Shown: positions 16,729 to 25,411 of the stretch, one piece after another | Layout of the letters: every line of letters starts with the position of its first letter | Position numbering within the stretch: the first letter of the stretch is position 1 | Source of the DNA: CAG-390 sp003523225 | Lineage (GTDB): Bacteria > Bacillota > Clostridia > Oscillospirales > CAG-272 | Length of the DNA stretch: 44,956 nucleotides | Assembly (NCBI GenBank): GCA_902461815.1 | Contig: CABPZE010000015.1 | Span: 1-44,956 of the forward strand | Direction of reading: 5' to 3' | Translations under genes and position numbers: made by a program | The notes under the pieces: model-generated | What the model was told of the DNA's origin: nothing | Seen by the model: the letters and a program-made list of their open reading frames with translations, nothing else | Databases searched by the model: none

Positions 16729-17142
16729 ATGACCTGTCAGAAAATTTATAAAGCCGCGCTTAGACTGCTGAACGAGACCGCCCCGGAGAGCGTATGCGCC
16801 GGTTGTTCGGAGGAATACGACGAATTTGCCGAACGCGCGCCTTACCTGCTTGCCGCCGCGGTCACGGAGGCGGGAGAGGTGGACGACGAATACCGTCGCT
16901 CGCACGGGCTTGCCGCGCGCGGGGAAACAGATACTGCCGAAATACCGCTGGAGGCTGACTTTCCGCTATCGCCCCGCTTTGCGCCCGCCGTCGCATTTTA
17001 CCTTGCCTCAATGCTTATCGCCGACGAAAACCCGGAGCTGTCGGATACGCTTTTTGACCGCTTCTGCGACGCCATGTCTACTATCAAAGCGTCCATCCCG
17101 TCTGTCAAGAGCGCGATACGTAATGTATACCCCGCGCCCTGA
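16729..17142 (+). CDS. Head-tail connector/adaptor protein (gp6-like)
   Basis: A 137-residue, predominantly helical acidic protein starting 13 bases after the capsid gene, the usual place of the gp6/gp4-type adaptor that seats under the portal. Four or five helices are suggested (IYKAALRLLNE, APYLLAAAVTEAGEV, FAPAVAFYLASML, DTLFDRFCDAM). Such adaptors diverge fast, so the call depends on position, size and helical pattern. It is the last gene of the island; a terminator follows at once. Confidence 0.65.
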   Translation: MTCQKIYKAALRLLNETAPESVCAGCSEEYDEFAERAPYLLAAAVTEAGEVDDEYRRSHGLAARGETDTAEIPLEADFPLSPRFAPAVAFYLASMLIADENPELSDTLFDRFCDAMSTIKASIPSVKSAIRNVYPAP

Positions 17143-17170
17143 CGTCAGCGCCTTATAGAAAAATACACAG

Positions 17171-17220
17171 ATCCCCCTGCTGTCGCGCAAAAGCGCGGCA
17201 GCAGGGGGATGTTGTTTTTT
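17171..17220 (+). terminator. Strong intrinsic terminator closing the phage island
   Basis: An 18-bp stem (17171-17188/17193-17210, one mismatch or wobble) with an AAAA loop is followed by GTTGTTTTTT. It also lies just beyond the stop of the convergent isomerase gene. The core shares TGCTG-CGCGC with other hairpins of the window. Confidence 0.9.
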
Positions 17221-17233
17221 GATCTATACCAGA

Positions 17234-18202
17234 TCAAGCCCAGCTCATGGTGCGGGGCTTATCCTCTGTCATAACAATAGGCTTGAGGAAGCTGACGGCT
17301 TTGGCAAGCCCCTCATCTATCGTCATTACGCTGTCCTCATGCTCGATTGAAAGCACGCGGTCATAGCCGCACAGACGCAGGTTGGAGACCAGATCTCTCC
17401 AGTAGGATTCGCCGTTGCCGTATCCGACGGTACGGAACACCCACGCGCGGTTCAGCTCGTCGCTGTAATGCTTGGTATCAAGCACGCCGTTCTGCGCGGT
17501 GTTGTACTTGTCGATCTTGGTATCCTTGGCGTGGACATGATAGATAGCTCCCTTGAGATAACGGGCGGCGGCTACCGGGTCGATGCCCTGCCAGATAAGG
17601 TGCGAGGGGTCAAGGTTCGCTCCGATGACGGGACCTGCCTCCCCTCTCAGCTTCATCAGCGTTTCAGGGTTGTAAACGCAGAATCCCGGATGCATTTCAA
17701 ACGCAATGTGCGTTACGCCGTGCGCCTCGGCAAACGCCGCGGTCTTTTTCCAATAGGGAATGAGCTTTTCGCTCCACTGCCATTCAAGGATCTTAAGAAA
17801 ATCGTCCGGCCACGGGCAGGTGACCCAGTTCGGGTATTTTGAGCCTTCGCTGTCTCCGGGGCAGCCGGAGAACCCGACAATGGTGTCCACGCCGAGCTTT
17901 TCGGCAAGCAGAACGGCGTTTCTGAAGTCCTCGTCATACGCCGCGGCGGTGGCGGCGTCGGGATGCAGCGGATTGCCGTGCGCGGCAAGCGCGCATATCT
18001 CGACATCAAATTTCTTGAATGTGTCAACAAAGGCATTGAACTTTGCCTTGTCGGCAAGCAGCTCGGCAGGGTTGCAGTGAGCCTTTCCGGGATATCCACC
18101 CGCGCCCATCTCAACGGTATGTACGCCAAGACCCGTGATTATCGAAAGCGATTCCTCGAGAGTTTTTGAGGCATACAGATTTTCAAGTACACTGAGTTTC
18201 AT
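17234..18202 (-). CDS. Sugar phosphate isomerase/epimerase family protein (AP endonuclease 2-type TIM barrel)
   Basis: A 322-residue TIM barrel of the xylose isomerase-like family. Metal-binding residues are likely in FEMHPGFCVYNPE (Glu), NLDPSHLIWQG (Asp, His), HVHAKDTK and SIEHEDSV (Glu), the common pattern of IolE/IolI-type enzymes. It acts on sugars or cyclitols; the substrate is not predictable. The ribosome binding site is AAAGGAAG. It is the third gene of an operon with a Gfo/Idh/MocA dehydrogenase, a pairing common in inositol and rare-sugar catabolism. Confidence 0.85.
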   Translation of the reverse strand: MKLSVLENLYASKTLEESLSIITGLGVHTVEMGAGGYPGKAHCNPAELLADKAKFNAFVDTFKKFDVEICALAAHGNPLHPDAATAAAYDEDFRNAVLLAEKLGVDTIVGFSGCPGDSEGSKYPNWVTCPWPDDFLKILEWQWSEKLIPYWKKTAAFAEAHGVTHIAFEMHPGFCVYNPETLMKLRGEAGPVIGANLDPSHLIWQGIDPVAAARYLKGAIYHVHAKDTKIDKYNTAQNGVLDTKHYSDELNRAWVFRTVGYGNGESYWRDLVSNLRLCGYDRVLSIEHEDSVMTIDEGLAKAVSFLKPIVMTEDKPRTMSWA

Positions 18203-18224
18203 TGAATTATCTTCCTTTCAAATA

Positions 18225-18650
18225 TTATTTCATTCTGTATATGCGTTCCCCGCGCTCAAGCGCCCCGGCTATATTGCGCATTTCCTCAAGGGCAGCAGCC
18301 TTGTCCGGGTATTTGCCCGCGCGGCGTCCCTGATTGCCGTACTGAATGTTTATCACATACGGCTCTTCGCCCTTTTTTATGCGATAAGCCTCGGCAGTCC
18401 CGAACGGGATCAGCGATTTGCCGTCCTGTGTGAATATGTAAAGACCCGTGCCGGCAGCCGGGGCGTTGAATGAGACGTCGCCAAGCGCATCCTCAACGGC
18501 GTCACTCACTGCGCCCTCCACAGCGTCCTCAACGGCACTCTCTACCGTGCTTTCGATGCTGTCCTCAAGCTCATCGAGCTTTTGGGCAAGCTCCGAGAGC
18601 TGCTCTTTAAGCTCATTTACCGACTCGTTCAGTTCGTCGTATTCAATCAT
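18225..18650 (-). CDS. Uncharacterised acidic coiled-coil protein
   Basis: A 141-residue protein. Residues 1-58 are almost only Glu/Asp, Leu, Val, Ser and Ala in heptads, ending in a near-repeating VEDAVEGAVSDAVEDAL stretch; residues 65-141 form a compact alpha/beta domain (GLYIFTQDG, PFGTAEAYRI, PYVINIQYG). It has no signal peptide. It sits between the dehydrogenase (12 bases after its stop) and the isomerase (22 bases before its start), so it is cotranscribed with both. Function unknown; an oligomerising partner of one of them is conceivable. Confidence 0.7.
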   Translation of the reverse strand: MIEYDELNESVNELKEQLSELAQKLDELEDSIESTVESAVEDAVEGAVSDAVEDALGDVSFNAPAAGTGLYIFTQDGKSLIPFGTAEAYRIKKGEEPYVINIQYGNQGRRAGKYPDKAAALEEMRNIAGALERGERIYRMK

Positions 18651-18662
18651 TCCGGTATCTCT

Positions 18663-19748
18663 TTAAAATCTGAATATATCTCCCGTCTTTGCAGAGGTGT
18701 AGATGCCCTCAAGTATGCGCGTGACGACTATCGCCTGTTCGGGAAGCACAAAGGGGGCTTTGTCGTTGACAACAGCGTCGATCCAAAGCCGCGCCTCGCG
18801 GTCGGCGGGGCTTTCGCCCTTTACGCCGTCAAAGAAAGCCGCGCCCTTGGCGTTCATATCCGGCTTCATGACATATTGCAGATTCTGACGCACTCCGTTT
18901 ATGCGCACACCGTCAACCATGTCAGCTCCCGCCTTTGTGCCACAGAAGGAGGTGACAGCCTCGCGCACGTCAAGTGTGTTGAGCGCCCATGAAGCCTCAA
19001 GGTTGATGGTAGCGCCGTTTTCCATCACAATGAAGCCGAAAGCCGAATCCTCAACGGTAAACTTCGCCGGATCCCACGGTCCCCAGGCGTTGCCCTGGTC
19101 GGTCTGGTCGTTAAGAGCGTGATATGTAGTTCCGACGCAGTATTTGGGCTTGTAATTGTCAAGCGTCCAGAGCGTCAGGTCAAGAGCATGCGTTCCGATA
19201 TCAATAAGAGGACCGCCGCCCTGCTCGTATTCGTTGAGGAAAACGCCCCATGTCGGAACTGCGCGGCGGCGTATCGCCGTCGCCTTGGCGTAGTAGATAT
19301 CACCGAAGGTTCCCGCCTCGACCTCTCCCTTGAGGAAAAGTGAATCGGTGCGGTGGCGGCTCTGGTAGCCTATCGTCAGCTTTTTGCCGGTGCGTTTTGC
19401 GGCGTCAAGCATCTTCTGAGCCTCGGCGGAGTTGATCGCCATCGGCTTTTCGCACATAACGTGCTTTCCCGCCTCCAGTGCGTCAACAGTGATGAAGCTG
19501 TGACTGCGGTTGGGAGTAAGAACATGAACGACGTCGATGGACTTATCCTCAAGCAGCTTTTTATAATCGGTGTAAACCGCGCAGTCGGGAGTGCCGAATT
19601 TTTCACGTGCGGCGAGCGCCTTTTTTTCGATTATGTCGCAGAAAGCGACCATTTTGACATTTTTGAGCTTTGAGAGTGCCGGCATATGCTTGCCGTTGGC
19701 AATTCCGCCGCAGCCGATGATACCTACACGTACAATATCATTTGTCAT
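18663..19748 (-). CDS. Gfo/Idh/MocA family NAD(P)-dependent oxidoreductase
   Basis: 361 residues. An N-terminal Rossmann fold opens with VGIIGCGGIA; the GKHVMCEKPMAIN motif supplies the catalytic lysine; a C-terminal alpha/beta domain contains GGGPLIDIGTHALDL with the conserved Asp and His. These enzymes oxidise or reduce sugars and cyclitols. The start at 19748 follows AGGGA; the frame extends to 19805 without a better signal. It is first in an operon with the coiled-coil protein and the isomerase. Substrate unknown. Confidence 0.9.
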   Translation of the reverse strand: MTNDIVRVGIIGCGGIANGKHMPALSKLKNVKMVAFCDIIEKKALAAREKFGTPDCAVYTDYKKLLEDKSIDVVHVLTPNRSHSFITVDALEAGKHVMCEKPMAINSAEAQKMLDAAKRTGKKLTIGYQSRHRTDSLFLKGEVEAGTFGDIYYAKATAIRRRAVPTWGVFLNEYEQGGGPLIDIGTHALDLTLWTLDNYKPKYCVGTTYHALNDQTDQGNAWGPWDPAKFTVEDSAFGFIVMENGATINLEASWALNTLDVREAVTSFCGTKAGADMVDGVRINGVRQNLQYVMKPDMNAKGAAFFDGVKGESPADREARLWIDAVVNDKAPFVLPEQAIVVTRILEGIYTSAKTGDIFRF

Positions 19749-19823
19749 TTTCAGTCCCTGCTTTTCTTTTGTTTTTTGAAATCCTCCGGGCAAAACAGCC
19801 CGCAAAGGCTTACCTTACTAAAT

Positions 19824-19852
19824 ATAATACAGCATAAGGCATAATTTTTCAA
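19824..19852 (-). promoter_or_regulatory. Promoter of the oxidoreductase operon
   Basis: TTGAAA (19847-19852) and TATTAT (19824-19829) are 17 bases apart on the minus strand. Confidence 0.6.
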
Positions 19853-19902
19853 GGGCTTTTATGCCGTTTTTTTATTATTAAGCAGATTAAATCCGCAAAA
19901 AG

Positions 19903-19931
19903 TTGCGCCGGAACATTTTTTATGCTATAAT
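19903..19931 (+). promoter_or_regulatory. Promoter of the PHP phosphoesterase gene
   Basis: TTGCGC (19903-19908) and TATAAT (19926-19931) are 17 bases apart, with TGC ahead of the -10. It is divergent from the oxidoreductase promoter. Confidence 0.7.
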
Positions 19932-19980
19932 AATCCGGCGCAGAAAGAGCGCAAAACCGCAAAGGAAAAAGGAAGAAGCA

Positions 19981-20868
19981 ATGTTTACTGATATGATGGG
20001 AAACGTCCGCTACAAGCTCGGACTTCATCTGCACACCACACGCTCGGACGGTCGCCGCGAGCCCTCCGCCGTCATTGCCGAATACCGTGAGGCAGGATAC
20101 GATGCCATAGCCCTTACCGATCACTGGCTCTGGAATCCCGCCGGAGAGCTTGACGGGATGAAGATAATTTCCGGCGCAGAATACAACATAGGCGCGTCCG
20201 ACCCCTGTGACGGCTTCGGAGTGTATCATATAGTTGCCCTCGGCTGTGAGCACCGCCCTGACATTCAGCCCGCCGACGAACCCGCCGCTGTTGCCAAGGC
20301 TATACACGAGGCGGGAGGAATAGCGGTGCTGGCACATCCCGCGTGGTCGCTTAACGATCCCGCCGTCGTTGCCGCCCAGCCTTACTTTGACGCTACCGAG
20401 ATATTCAACACCGTCTCCGGCGTTCATTTCTCCTTCCGTCCGGATTCCTCCGCCTTCTGCGATCTGCTTGCCTGCCGCGGAATGACGCTCCCCCTGCTTG
20501 CTACAGACGACGCGCATTACTACGATGGGCAGGACGACGCAGTATCCTTTGTCTGCGTCCGCGCCGAATCAGGAGCACAGTCAGAGCTTATCGACGCCAT
20601 CAAGCGCGGGGATTTTTATGCGTCTCAGGGTCCCGAGCTTCACCTGAGCCGCGACGGCAACCGCTTTATACTTGACTGCTCACCCGCTCGGGAGATCCTG
20701 TTTATAACCAACCTCTCATGGTCGCACGGGCGCGCGGTTCGCGGCAGCAACCTGACGCACGCCGAATACGAGCTTTCCGTCGGTCAAGGACGCAACGACC
20801 GCTTCGTGCGCGCCGAAATTACCGACATGGACGGCAAAAAAGCCTGGTCAAACTACATAACAGTCTGA
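19981..20868 (+). CDS. PHP domain metal-dependent phosphoesterase
   Basis: 295 residues. The PHP signature is clear: GLHLHTTRSDG (metal-binding His-x-His and Asp), ALTDHW, GAEYN, AVLAHPAW and TDDAHYY, as in histidinol-phosphate-phosphatase-like and TrpH-type enzymes. It probably hydrolyses a phosphomonoester or phosphodiester in the cytosol. The last 60 residues form an extra beta domain (ELHLSRDGNRF, ILFITNLSW). The start at 19981 is chosen over an upstream ATG (19903) because AAAGGAAAAAGGAAG precedes it. It is divergent from the sugar operon. Confidence 0.85.
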   Translation: MFTDMMGNVRYKLGLHLHTTRSDGRREPSAVIAEYREAGYDAIALTDHWLWNPAGELDGMKIISGAEYNIGASDPCDGFGVYHIVALGCEHRPDIQPADEPAAVAKAIHEAGGIAVLAHPAWSLNDPAVVAAQPYFDATEIFNTVSGVHFSFRPDSSAFCDLLACRGMTLPLLATDDAHYYDGQDDAVSFVCVRAESGAQSELIDAIKRGDFYASQGPELHLSRDGNRFILDCSPAREILFITNLSWSHGRAVRGSNLTHAEYELSVGQGRNDRFVRAEITDMDGKKAWSNYITV

Positions 20869-20960
20869 CGAAGGCGCGCGATACATACAATAATGCACTC
20901 TCCCTGCCCCGCACCGTCAATGCAAATAGCACAAGAATTTGTTTTTTCTTTGACAAAGTC

Positions 20961-20989
20961 TTGCAAATCGCAGAGTATTGTGATATAAT
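20961..20989 (+). promoter_or_regulatory. Promoter of the Ldh2-family gene
   Basis: TTGCAA (20961-20966) and TATAAT (20984-20989) are 17 bases apart with TGA before the -10. A closer consensus TTGACA at 20950-20955 is too far upstream (28 bases) to act as its -35. Confidence 0.7.
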
Positions 20990-21049
20990 GACGGCGTATA
21001 GCGGAACAAACCGCAGATAAAAATTTTTTTACTGGAAGGTAATAAAATC

Positions 21050-22162
21050 ATGGCAAAAAACAACATCGTTGATTGGAGTACAATCACAAATTTCGTCGTA
21101 GACAGCTTTGTTGGCTACGGCATCCCGCGTGAGGACGCGAAAATATGCGCGGATGTTCTGCTTGAAAGCGACAAGCGCGGCATTGAGTCCCACGGTGTAA
21201 ACCGCTTCAAACCCATCTACCTTGACCGCATCAAAGCAGGTATCCAGAACCCCGTAACCAACTTTGAGATCGTCAAAGAGACCCCCACCACCGCCGTCGT
21301 TGACGGTCATGACGGTATGGGTCAGGTCATCGGATACAAGTCGATGAGAATGGCTATCGACAAGGCCAAGGAATACGGCATGGGCATGGTCGTTGTCCGC
21401 AATTCCTGCCACTACGGTATTGCCGGCTACTATCCCAGCATGGCTTGCAAGGAAGGCTGCATCGGTATGACCGGTACAAACGCCCGTCCCTCCGTCGCTC
21501 CCACCTTCGGCGTTGAGGGTATGTTCGGTACCAACCCCCTGACCATCGGTATCCCCACCGACGAGGACTTTGACTTCCTTATCGACTGCGCTACCTCCAT
21601 TACCCAGAACGGTAAGATCGAATATTACGAGAGAATCGGCGAAAAGGTTCATCCCGGAACCATCATCGGCATCGACGGCGAGCCTGTTGAAGGCGACGCA
21701 GGCGTCGCGCTCAAGAGGATCCGTCAGGGCACAGCCGCGCTGACCACCCTCGGCGGAATCGGCGAGGCTATGGGCGGCTACAAGGGCTATGGCTACGCTA
21801 TGGTCGTAGAGCTGCTTTCCGCAGTGCTTCAGGACGGCAACTACGGTAAGGCGCTCAACGGCGTCGGTCCCAACGGCGAAAAGGTTCCCTACCACCTCGG
21901 CCACTTCTTCATCGCCATCGACACCAACCACTTCCTCGGCGAGGAGCTTTGCCGCAAGAAAGCCGGCGAGATCATCCGCTCCGTCCGCAACTCCAAGAAG
22001 GCTCCCGGTGCAGAGCGCATTTACTCCGCCGGCGAGAAGGAGCATCTTGTTCGCCTTGCCCGCAAGGACGGTGTTCCGATCAACGAGTCCGTTCAGAAGG
22101 AGATCGTCGCCGTGCGTGACGAGCTGGGTCTCACTCAGTACACCTTCCCGTGGGAGAAATAA
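21050..22162 (+). CDS. Ldh2-family NAD(P)-dependent 2-hydroxyacid dehydrogenase (malate/L-lactate type)
   Basis: 370 residues of the malate/L-lactate dehydrogenase 2 fold, distinct from Rossmann LDH/MDH. It has ESDKRGIESHGVNRF (catalytic His), VVRNSCHYGIAGYY (cofactor site), MFGTNPLTIGIPT and GGIGEAMGGYKGYGYAM. Members act on malate, lactate, ureidoglycolate or sulfolactate. Malic enzyme next door hints at malate but does not prove it. Codons are strongly biased (GGT/GGC, C-ending), suggesting high expression. The ribosome binding site GGAAGG precedes the start. It is transcribed alone. Confidence 0.9.
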   Translation: MAKNNIVDWSTITNFVVDSFVGYGIPREDAKICADVLLESDKRGIESHGVNRFKPIYLDRIKAGIQNPVTNFEIVKETPTTAVVDGHDGMGQVIGYKSMRMAIDKAKEYGMGMVVVRNSCHYGIAGYYPSMACKEGCIGMTGTNARPSVAPTFGVEGMFGTNPLTIGIPTDEDFDFLIDCATSITQNGKIEYYERIGEKVHPGTIIGIDGEPVEGDAGVALKRIRQGTAALTTLGGIGEAMGGYKGYGYAMVVELLSAVLQDGNYGKALNGVGPNGEKVPYHLGHFFIAIDTNHFLGEELCRKKAGEIIRSVRNSKKAPGAERIYSAGEKEHLVRLARKDGVPINESVQKEIVAVRDELGLTQYTFPWEK

Positions 22163-22219
22163 GCTGAATCAAATACATATTTTACGGAAGCGCTGAAACA
22201 GTTGCTCCGATGTATTTCA

Positions 22220-22258
22220 TGCGCAGGAGCGATCATAACGTCGCCCCTGCGCAATTTT
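22220..22258 (+). terminator. Hairpin after the Ldh2-family gene
   Basis: A 13-bp stem with one mismatch (22220-22232/22241-22253, arm TGCGCAGGAGCGA) is followed by ATTTTCA. It is a weak but plausible intrinsic terminator. In the rest of the gap to 22409 I see no gene; a TATACT (22365-22370) may be the malic enzyme -10, but no good -35 is visible. Confidence 0.55.
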
Positions 22259-22409
22259 CAGAAGTCTTTACCGTGCTGCAAAAATACTGCATCAATAGCT
22301 GACATCTTGGGATAGTACCATCGACGGCAAAGGGTCGGCAGTAATAATGCGCTTCTCCGCCGACTATACTTTATTGTACCATAAATCAAAAATCGGAAGG
22401 ATCACCGCA

Positions 22410-23591
22410 ATGAATATAAGAGAAGAATCCCTCAAAAAGCACTACGAATGGAAGGGCAAGATAGAAGTCGTATCCCGCATACCGGTAAATACGCGGGAGG
22501 AGCTTTCCCTCGCCTACACACCCGGCGTCGCCGAGCCGTGCCTTGAAATTCAAAAAGACCCGGAAAAGTCGTATGAACTGACCCGCCGCAGCAATCTTGT
22601 CGCCGTAATCACCGACGGCACCGCCGTACTTGGTCTTGGCGACATAGGTCCGGAGGCGGGCATGCCGGTCATGGAGGGCAAGTGCCTGCTCTTCAAGGAG
22701 TTTGCGGATGTTGATGCATTTCCCCTCTGCATAAGATCAAAGGACGTTGACGAGATAGTCCGCACTATCTATCTGCTGTCCGGCAGCTTCGGCGGGATAA
22801 ATCTTGAGGACATTGCCGCTCCCCGCTGCTTTGAGATCGAAAAGAGACTTATCGAGCTTTGCGACATTCCGGTCTTCCACGACGACCAGCACGGCACGGC
22901 AATCGTAGTAGCGGCGGCACTGATAAACGCGCTGAAGCTCGTCGGCAAGGAGCTTAGGAATATCCGCATTGCCGTGTCCGGAGCGGGCGCTGCGGGAATT
23001 TCGATAGCCCGTCACCTGATAAACCTCGGAGCTGACGCCGGAAAGATCATCATGTGCAACAGCCGCGGAATAGTCTGCGAGGGGGACGAAAGGCTGAACC
23101 CCGCCGCAGCAGAGATCGCGAAGATAACCAACCGCGGACTGCTTAAGGGCACTCTCGCCGACGCCATGCGCGGAGCGGATGTGTTTATCGGAGTTTCCGC
23201 GCCGGGGATCGTGACCCGCGAAATGGTTGCCGGAATGGCAAAGGACGCAATAGTCATGCCGATGGCAAACCCCACGCCGGAGATCATGCCCGACGAGGCG
23301 CTGGCAGGCGGCGCGCGTATAGTGGGTACGGGACGCTCCGACTTCCCCAACCAGATAAACAACCTGCTTGCATTCCCCGGAATATTCCGCGGTGCTCTTG
23401 ACTGCCGCGCCTCACGTATCACCGAGAATATGAAGGCTGCTGCCTCGCGCGCTCTTGCGACTCTGATACCGGACAGCGAGATAACCGAGACCAATATTAT
23501 CCCCTCGGCGCTTGACAAAAAGGTCGCTCATGTGGTCGCCGCCGCAGTTATTGAAGCGGCAAAAGCCGACGGAGTGGCAAGGATCAAATAA
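22410..23591 (+). CDS. NAD(P)-dependent malic enzyme
   Basis: Oxidative decarboxylation of malate to pyruvate and CO2. The 393-residue, short bacterial form lacks the C-terminal phosphotransacetylase-like domain of MaeB. Seen are AYTPGVAEPC (active-site Tyr), VITDGTAVLGLGDIGPEAG, the metal-site motif PVFHDDQHGTA, the dinucleotide fold VSGAGAAGISIA and the ANPTPEI segment. The start at 22410 follows GGAAGGA; the open frame extends to 22347 without a ribosome binding site. It lies downstream of the Ldh2-family gene on the same strand but separated by a terminator. Confidence 0.95.
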   Translation: MNIREESLKKHYEWKGKIEVVSRIPVNTREELSLAYTPGVAEPCLEIQKDPEKSYELTRRSNLVAVITDGTAVLGLGDIGPEAGMPVMEGKCLLFKEFADVDAFPLCIRSKDVDEIVRTIYLLSGSFGGINLEDIAAPRCFEIEKRLIELCDIPVFHDDQHGTAIVVAAALINALKLVGKELRNIRIAVSGAGAAGISIARHLINLGADAGKIIMCNSRGIVCEGDERLNPAAAEIAKITNRGLLKGTLADAMRGADVFIGVSAPGIVTREMVAGMAKDAIVMPMANPTPEIMPDEALAGGARIVGTGRSDFPNQINNLLAFPGIFRGALDCRASRITENMKAAASRALATLIPDSEITETNIIPSALDKKVAHVVAAAVIEAAKADGVARIK

Positions 23592-23603
23592 AATCACTCT
23601 CAT

Positions 23604-23654
23604 AATATACACTGTGTGCTGCCGCGCAAAGCGTGGCAGCACACAGTGTATATT
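23604..23654. terminator. 24-bp hairpin between convergent genes
   Basis: The arms 23604-23627 and 23631-23654 pair over 24 bases with one G-T wobble and an AAA loop. It lies between the stops of malic enzyme and the SipL-like gene and can serve both. No strong T-run follows. The stem centre GCTGCCGCGC-AAA-GCG is shared with 105-133 and 17171-17210. Confidence 0.7.
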
Positions 23655-23690
23655 GATGATTTCGCGGCTTTTGCCGTCAGGCAGACCTTA

Positions 23691-25298
23691 TCATGCGACG
23701 ACAAATCTTACCCCGGCAAGCTTTTCATCGGGAGCTTTAGCCCCGTCTATCCCGTTTGCCGCCGCAAGCTCTCCGGCGTCAACACCGTATCGCTTCGCTA
23801 CGCTCCAGAGTGTATCGTCTGGTGTAGGATAATAAACCGCGATGCTGCCGTATCTCGCCGCCCTCGGCTCTCCCACTCTTGCCTCAGAGACCGAAACGAG
23901 CTTTTCGCGCCCGCAAAGACGTGCCGCAATTGCCAGCTCACAGTCTGCGGAGAGCTTTTCTCCGTCAATGCGCACCCGGCAGACCGGAACAGTCAGCATC
24001 CATTCGGAATACCCTCCCCCGCTTACCGGTATCTCACCTGCGGGTACGTCCGGCTCGTATCTGAACGGAATTTCAAAATCCTTTCCGAGCGTCTGAGCGC
24101 CGTCGTCAAGCAATACGCGGACGCGGAGCTTTCCCGATATGGCAAATCTGCCGTCCTCTGCGCCTTTCTCGCCCCCTGCGGGCATTGCGTCCGCCCGCGC
24201 ATCCACCACTCTTACGCCGGAATCAGCTCCGATAGAGGCAAGCTCCACCCCGCCACTGACAGTAATGTTGGCGTTAAAGCTCTTGATCGCCTCCGCCGCA
24301 TCGGTCTGGCGTGTCGCAACACCGCAAACGCAGGATGCCGAATAGATATCTGATGTGTAAGTAACGTTTTCAGACGCAAGTATCTCGGCGGAAAACACCG
24401 TTTCAAAAGAACACGCCACACCGCCGCTTTCGTCCGGCTCAGCTTTTGCCGCGACTACACTGCCCCACGCACGGCAGCCTGCGGTGCGCGACGGTACTGA
24501 GTCAAAGGCTACAGTCTCAGAAAACGGGATCCTTCTCGACACGCAGAAGGGTCTCGCCCCCTCGGCGTCGCGGCAGAGCAGTATCGCCGCCGCAAGCTCG
24601 CCTCTCACGTAAACGCCCTCAAGCGTTATCCCTGCCTCGCTTACAAAAGGCTCGGCGCGGCAGGATATCACCCTCAGCTCCCCACTGCCACCGTCGTCGG
24701 GAAGAAATGTGTCGGAGTATTCAAATGCATCGGTATTTTCCCGCATTATCAGGGCAATATCAGCCGAGGACGTGAGCCTTTTTATATCTCCGTCCGGGAG
24801 CGCGGAAGCGCCGGATACGCTTTCCTCCAGCCTGCGCCTGCCCATTACCGCAGCATCGGCGCGTATTCTGGCGCGTATCGACACGCGGCGCGGGGCAGTC
24901 ACTCTTGCGCTCACCGACTCGCACACCGTGTCGGCGTATGCCACTGTCCCCTCCGACTCAAATGCCGGATCGTTATCGGTTGCAAGGTCAAAGTCGTATT
25001 CCGACGGAAGCTCCGCCGACCACACACCTCCGTCTCCGCCCTCATACTGAATACAGTATTTCACCGAGCCTGCAAACTCGGCATGTCCCGGAGTAAGGTA
25101 GTGGGCGGCGGGAGACACTGCCGCAGTGACCGAGATCATGCGGCGTATTTCCGGCTTGTAGTCCGGCAGGGAAAAATCATCGGACAGCTCCTGAACCGCA
25201 CTGCGAGCCATTACGGGAGACTGAATCCGGCATACCGCCCCGGTAGTTCCCATACCCGTGGCAGAATTATTCTGATATGAATTCATTTTGTTATCCAT
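23691..25298 (-). CDS. SipL-like protein: DUF3794 (SPOCS) repeats with C-terminal LysM
   Basis: 535 residues. The N-terminal part (about 30-460) contains repeated beta domains with the DUF3794 pattern (LPDYKPEIRRMISVTAAV; AGSVKYCIQYEG; a second related block ends near YSEWMLTVPVCRVRIDGEKL). Residues about 487-535 form a LysM domain (YYPTPDDTLWSVAKRYGV...LAAANGI). The same order is found in SipL, which binds the spore coat ATPase SpoIVA in clostridia. This suggests coat assembly during sporulation, though DUF3794-LysM proteins outside that role exist. There is no signal peptide, consistent with the mother-cell cytosol. Confidence 0.75.
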   Translation of the reverse strand: MDNKMNSYQNNSATGMGTTGAVCRIQSPVMARSAVQELSDDFSLPDYKPEIRRMISVTAAVSPAAHYLTPGHAEFAGSVKYCIQYEGGDGGVWSAELPSEYDFDLATDNDPAFESEGTVAYADTVCESVSARVTAPRRVSIRARIRADAAVMGRRRLEESVSGASALPDGDIKRLTSSADIALIMRENTDAFEYSDTFLPDDGGSGELRVISCRAEPFVSEAGITLEGVYVRGELAAAILLCRDAEGARPFCVSRRIPFSETVAFDSVPSRTAGCRAWGSVVAAKAEPDESGGVACSFETVFSAEILASENVTYTSDIYSASCVCGVATRQTDAAEAIKSFNANITVSGGVELASIGADSGVRVVDARADAMPAGGEKGAEDGRFAISGKLRVRVLLDDGAQTLGKDFEIPFRYEPDVPAGEIPVSGGGYSEWMLTVPVCRVRIDGEKLSADCELAIAARLCGREKLVSVSEARVGEPRAARYGSIAVYYPTPDDTLWSVAKRYGVDAGELAAANGIDGAKAPDEKLAGVRFVVA

Positions 25299-25411
25299 CC
25301 CTCCAAAAGAATCTCAGTCAATAATATGCCGCACATCGACCCGGTATTCACGCAACACGATTGGTCGTCTTTCAAGGGACAAAAAACATTTTCTGAATAT
25401 AAAAATATGAG

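Noticed and set aside
10000..17230. Attachment-site repeats flanking the phage island
   Set aside because: I compared both flanks by eye and saw no shared direct repeat and no integrase or tRNA at either edge.
21029..22045. 338-residue minus-strand frame opposite the Ldh2-family gene
   Set aside because: Arises from the strong C-ending codon bias of the real gene, which has clear motifs and a promoter.
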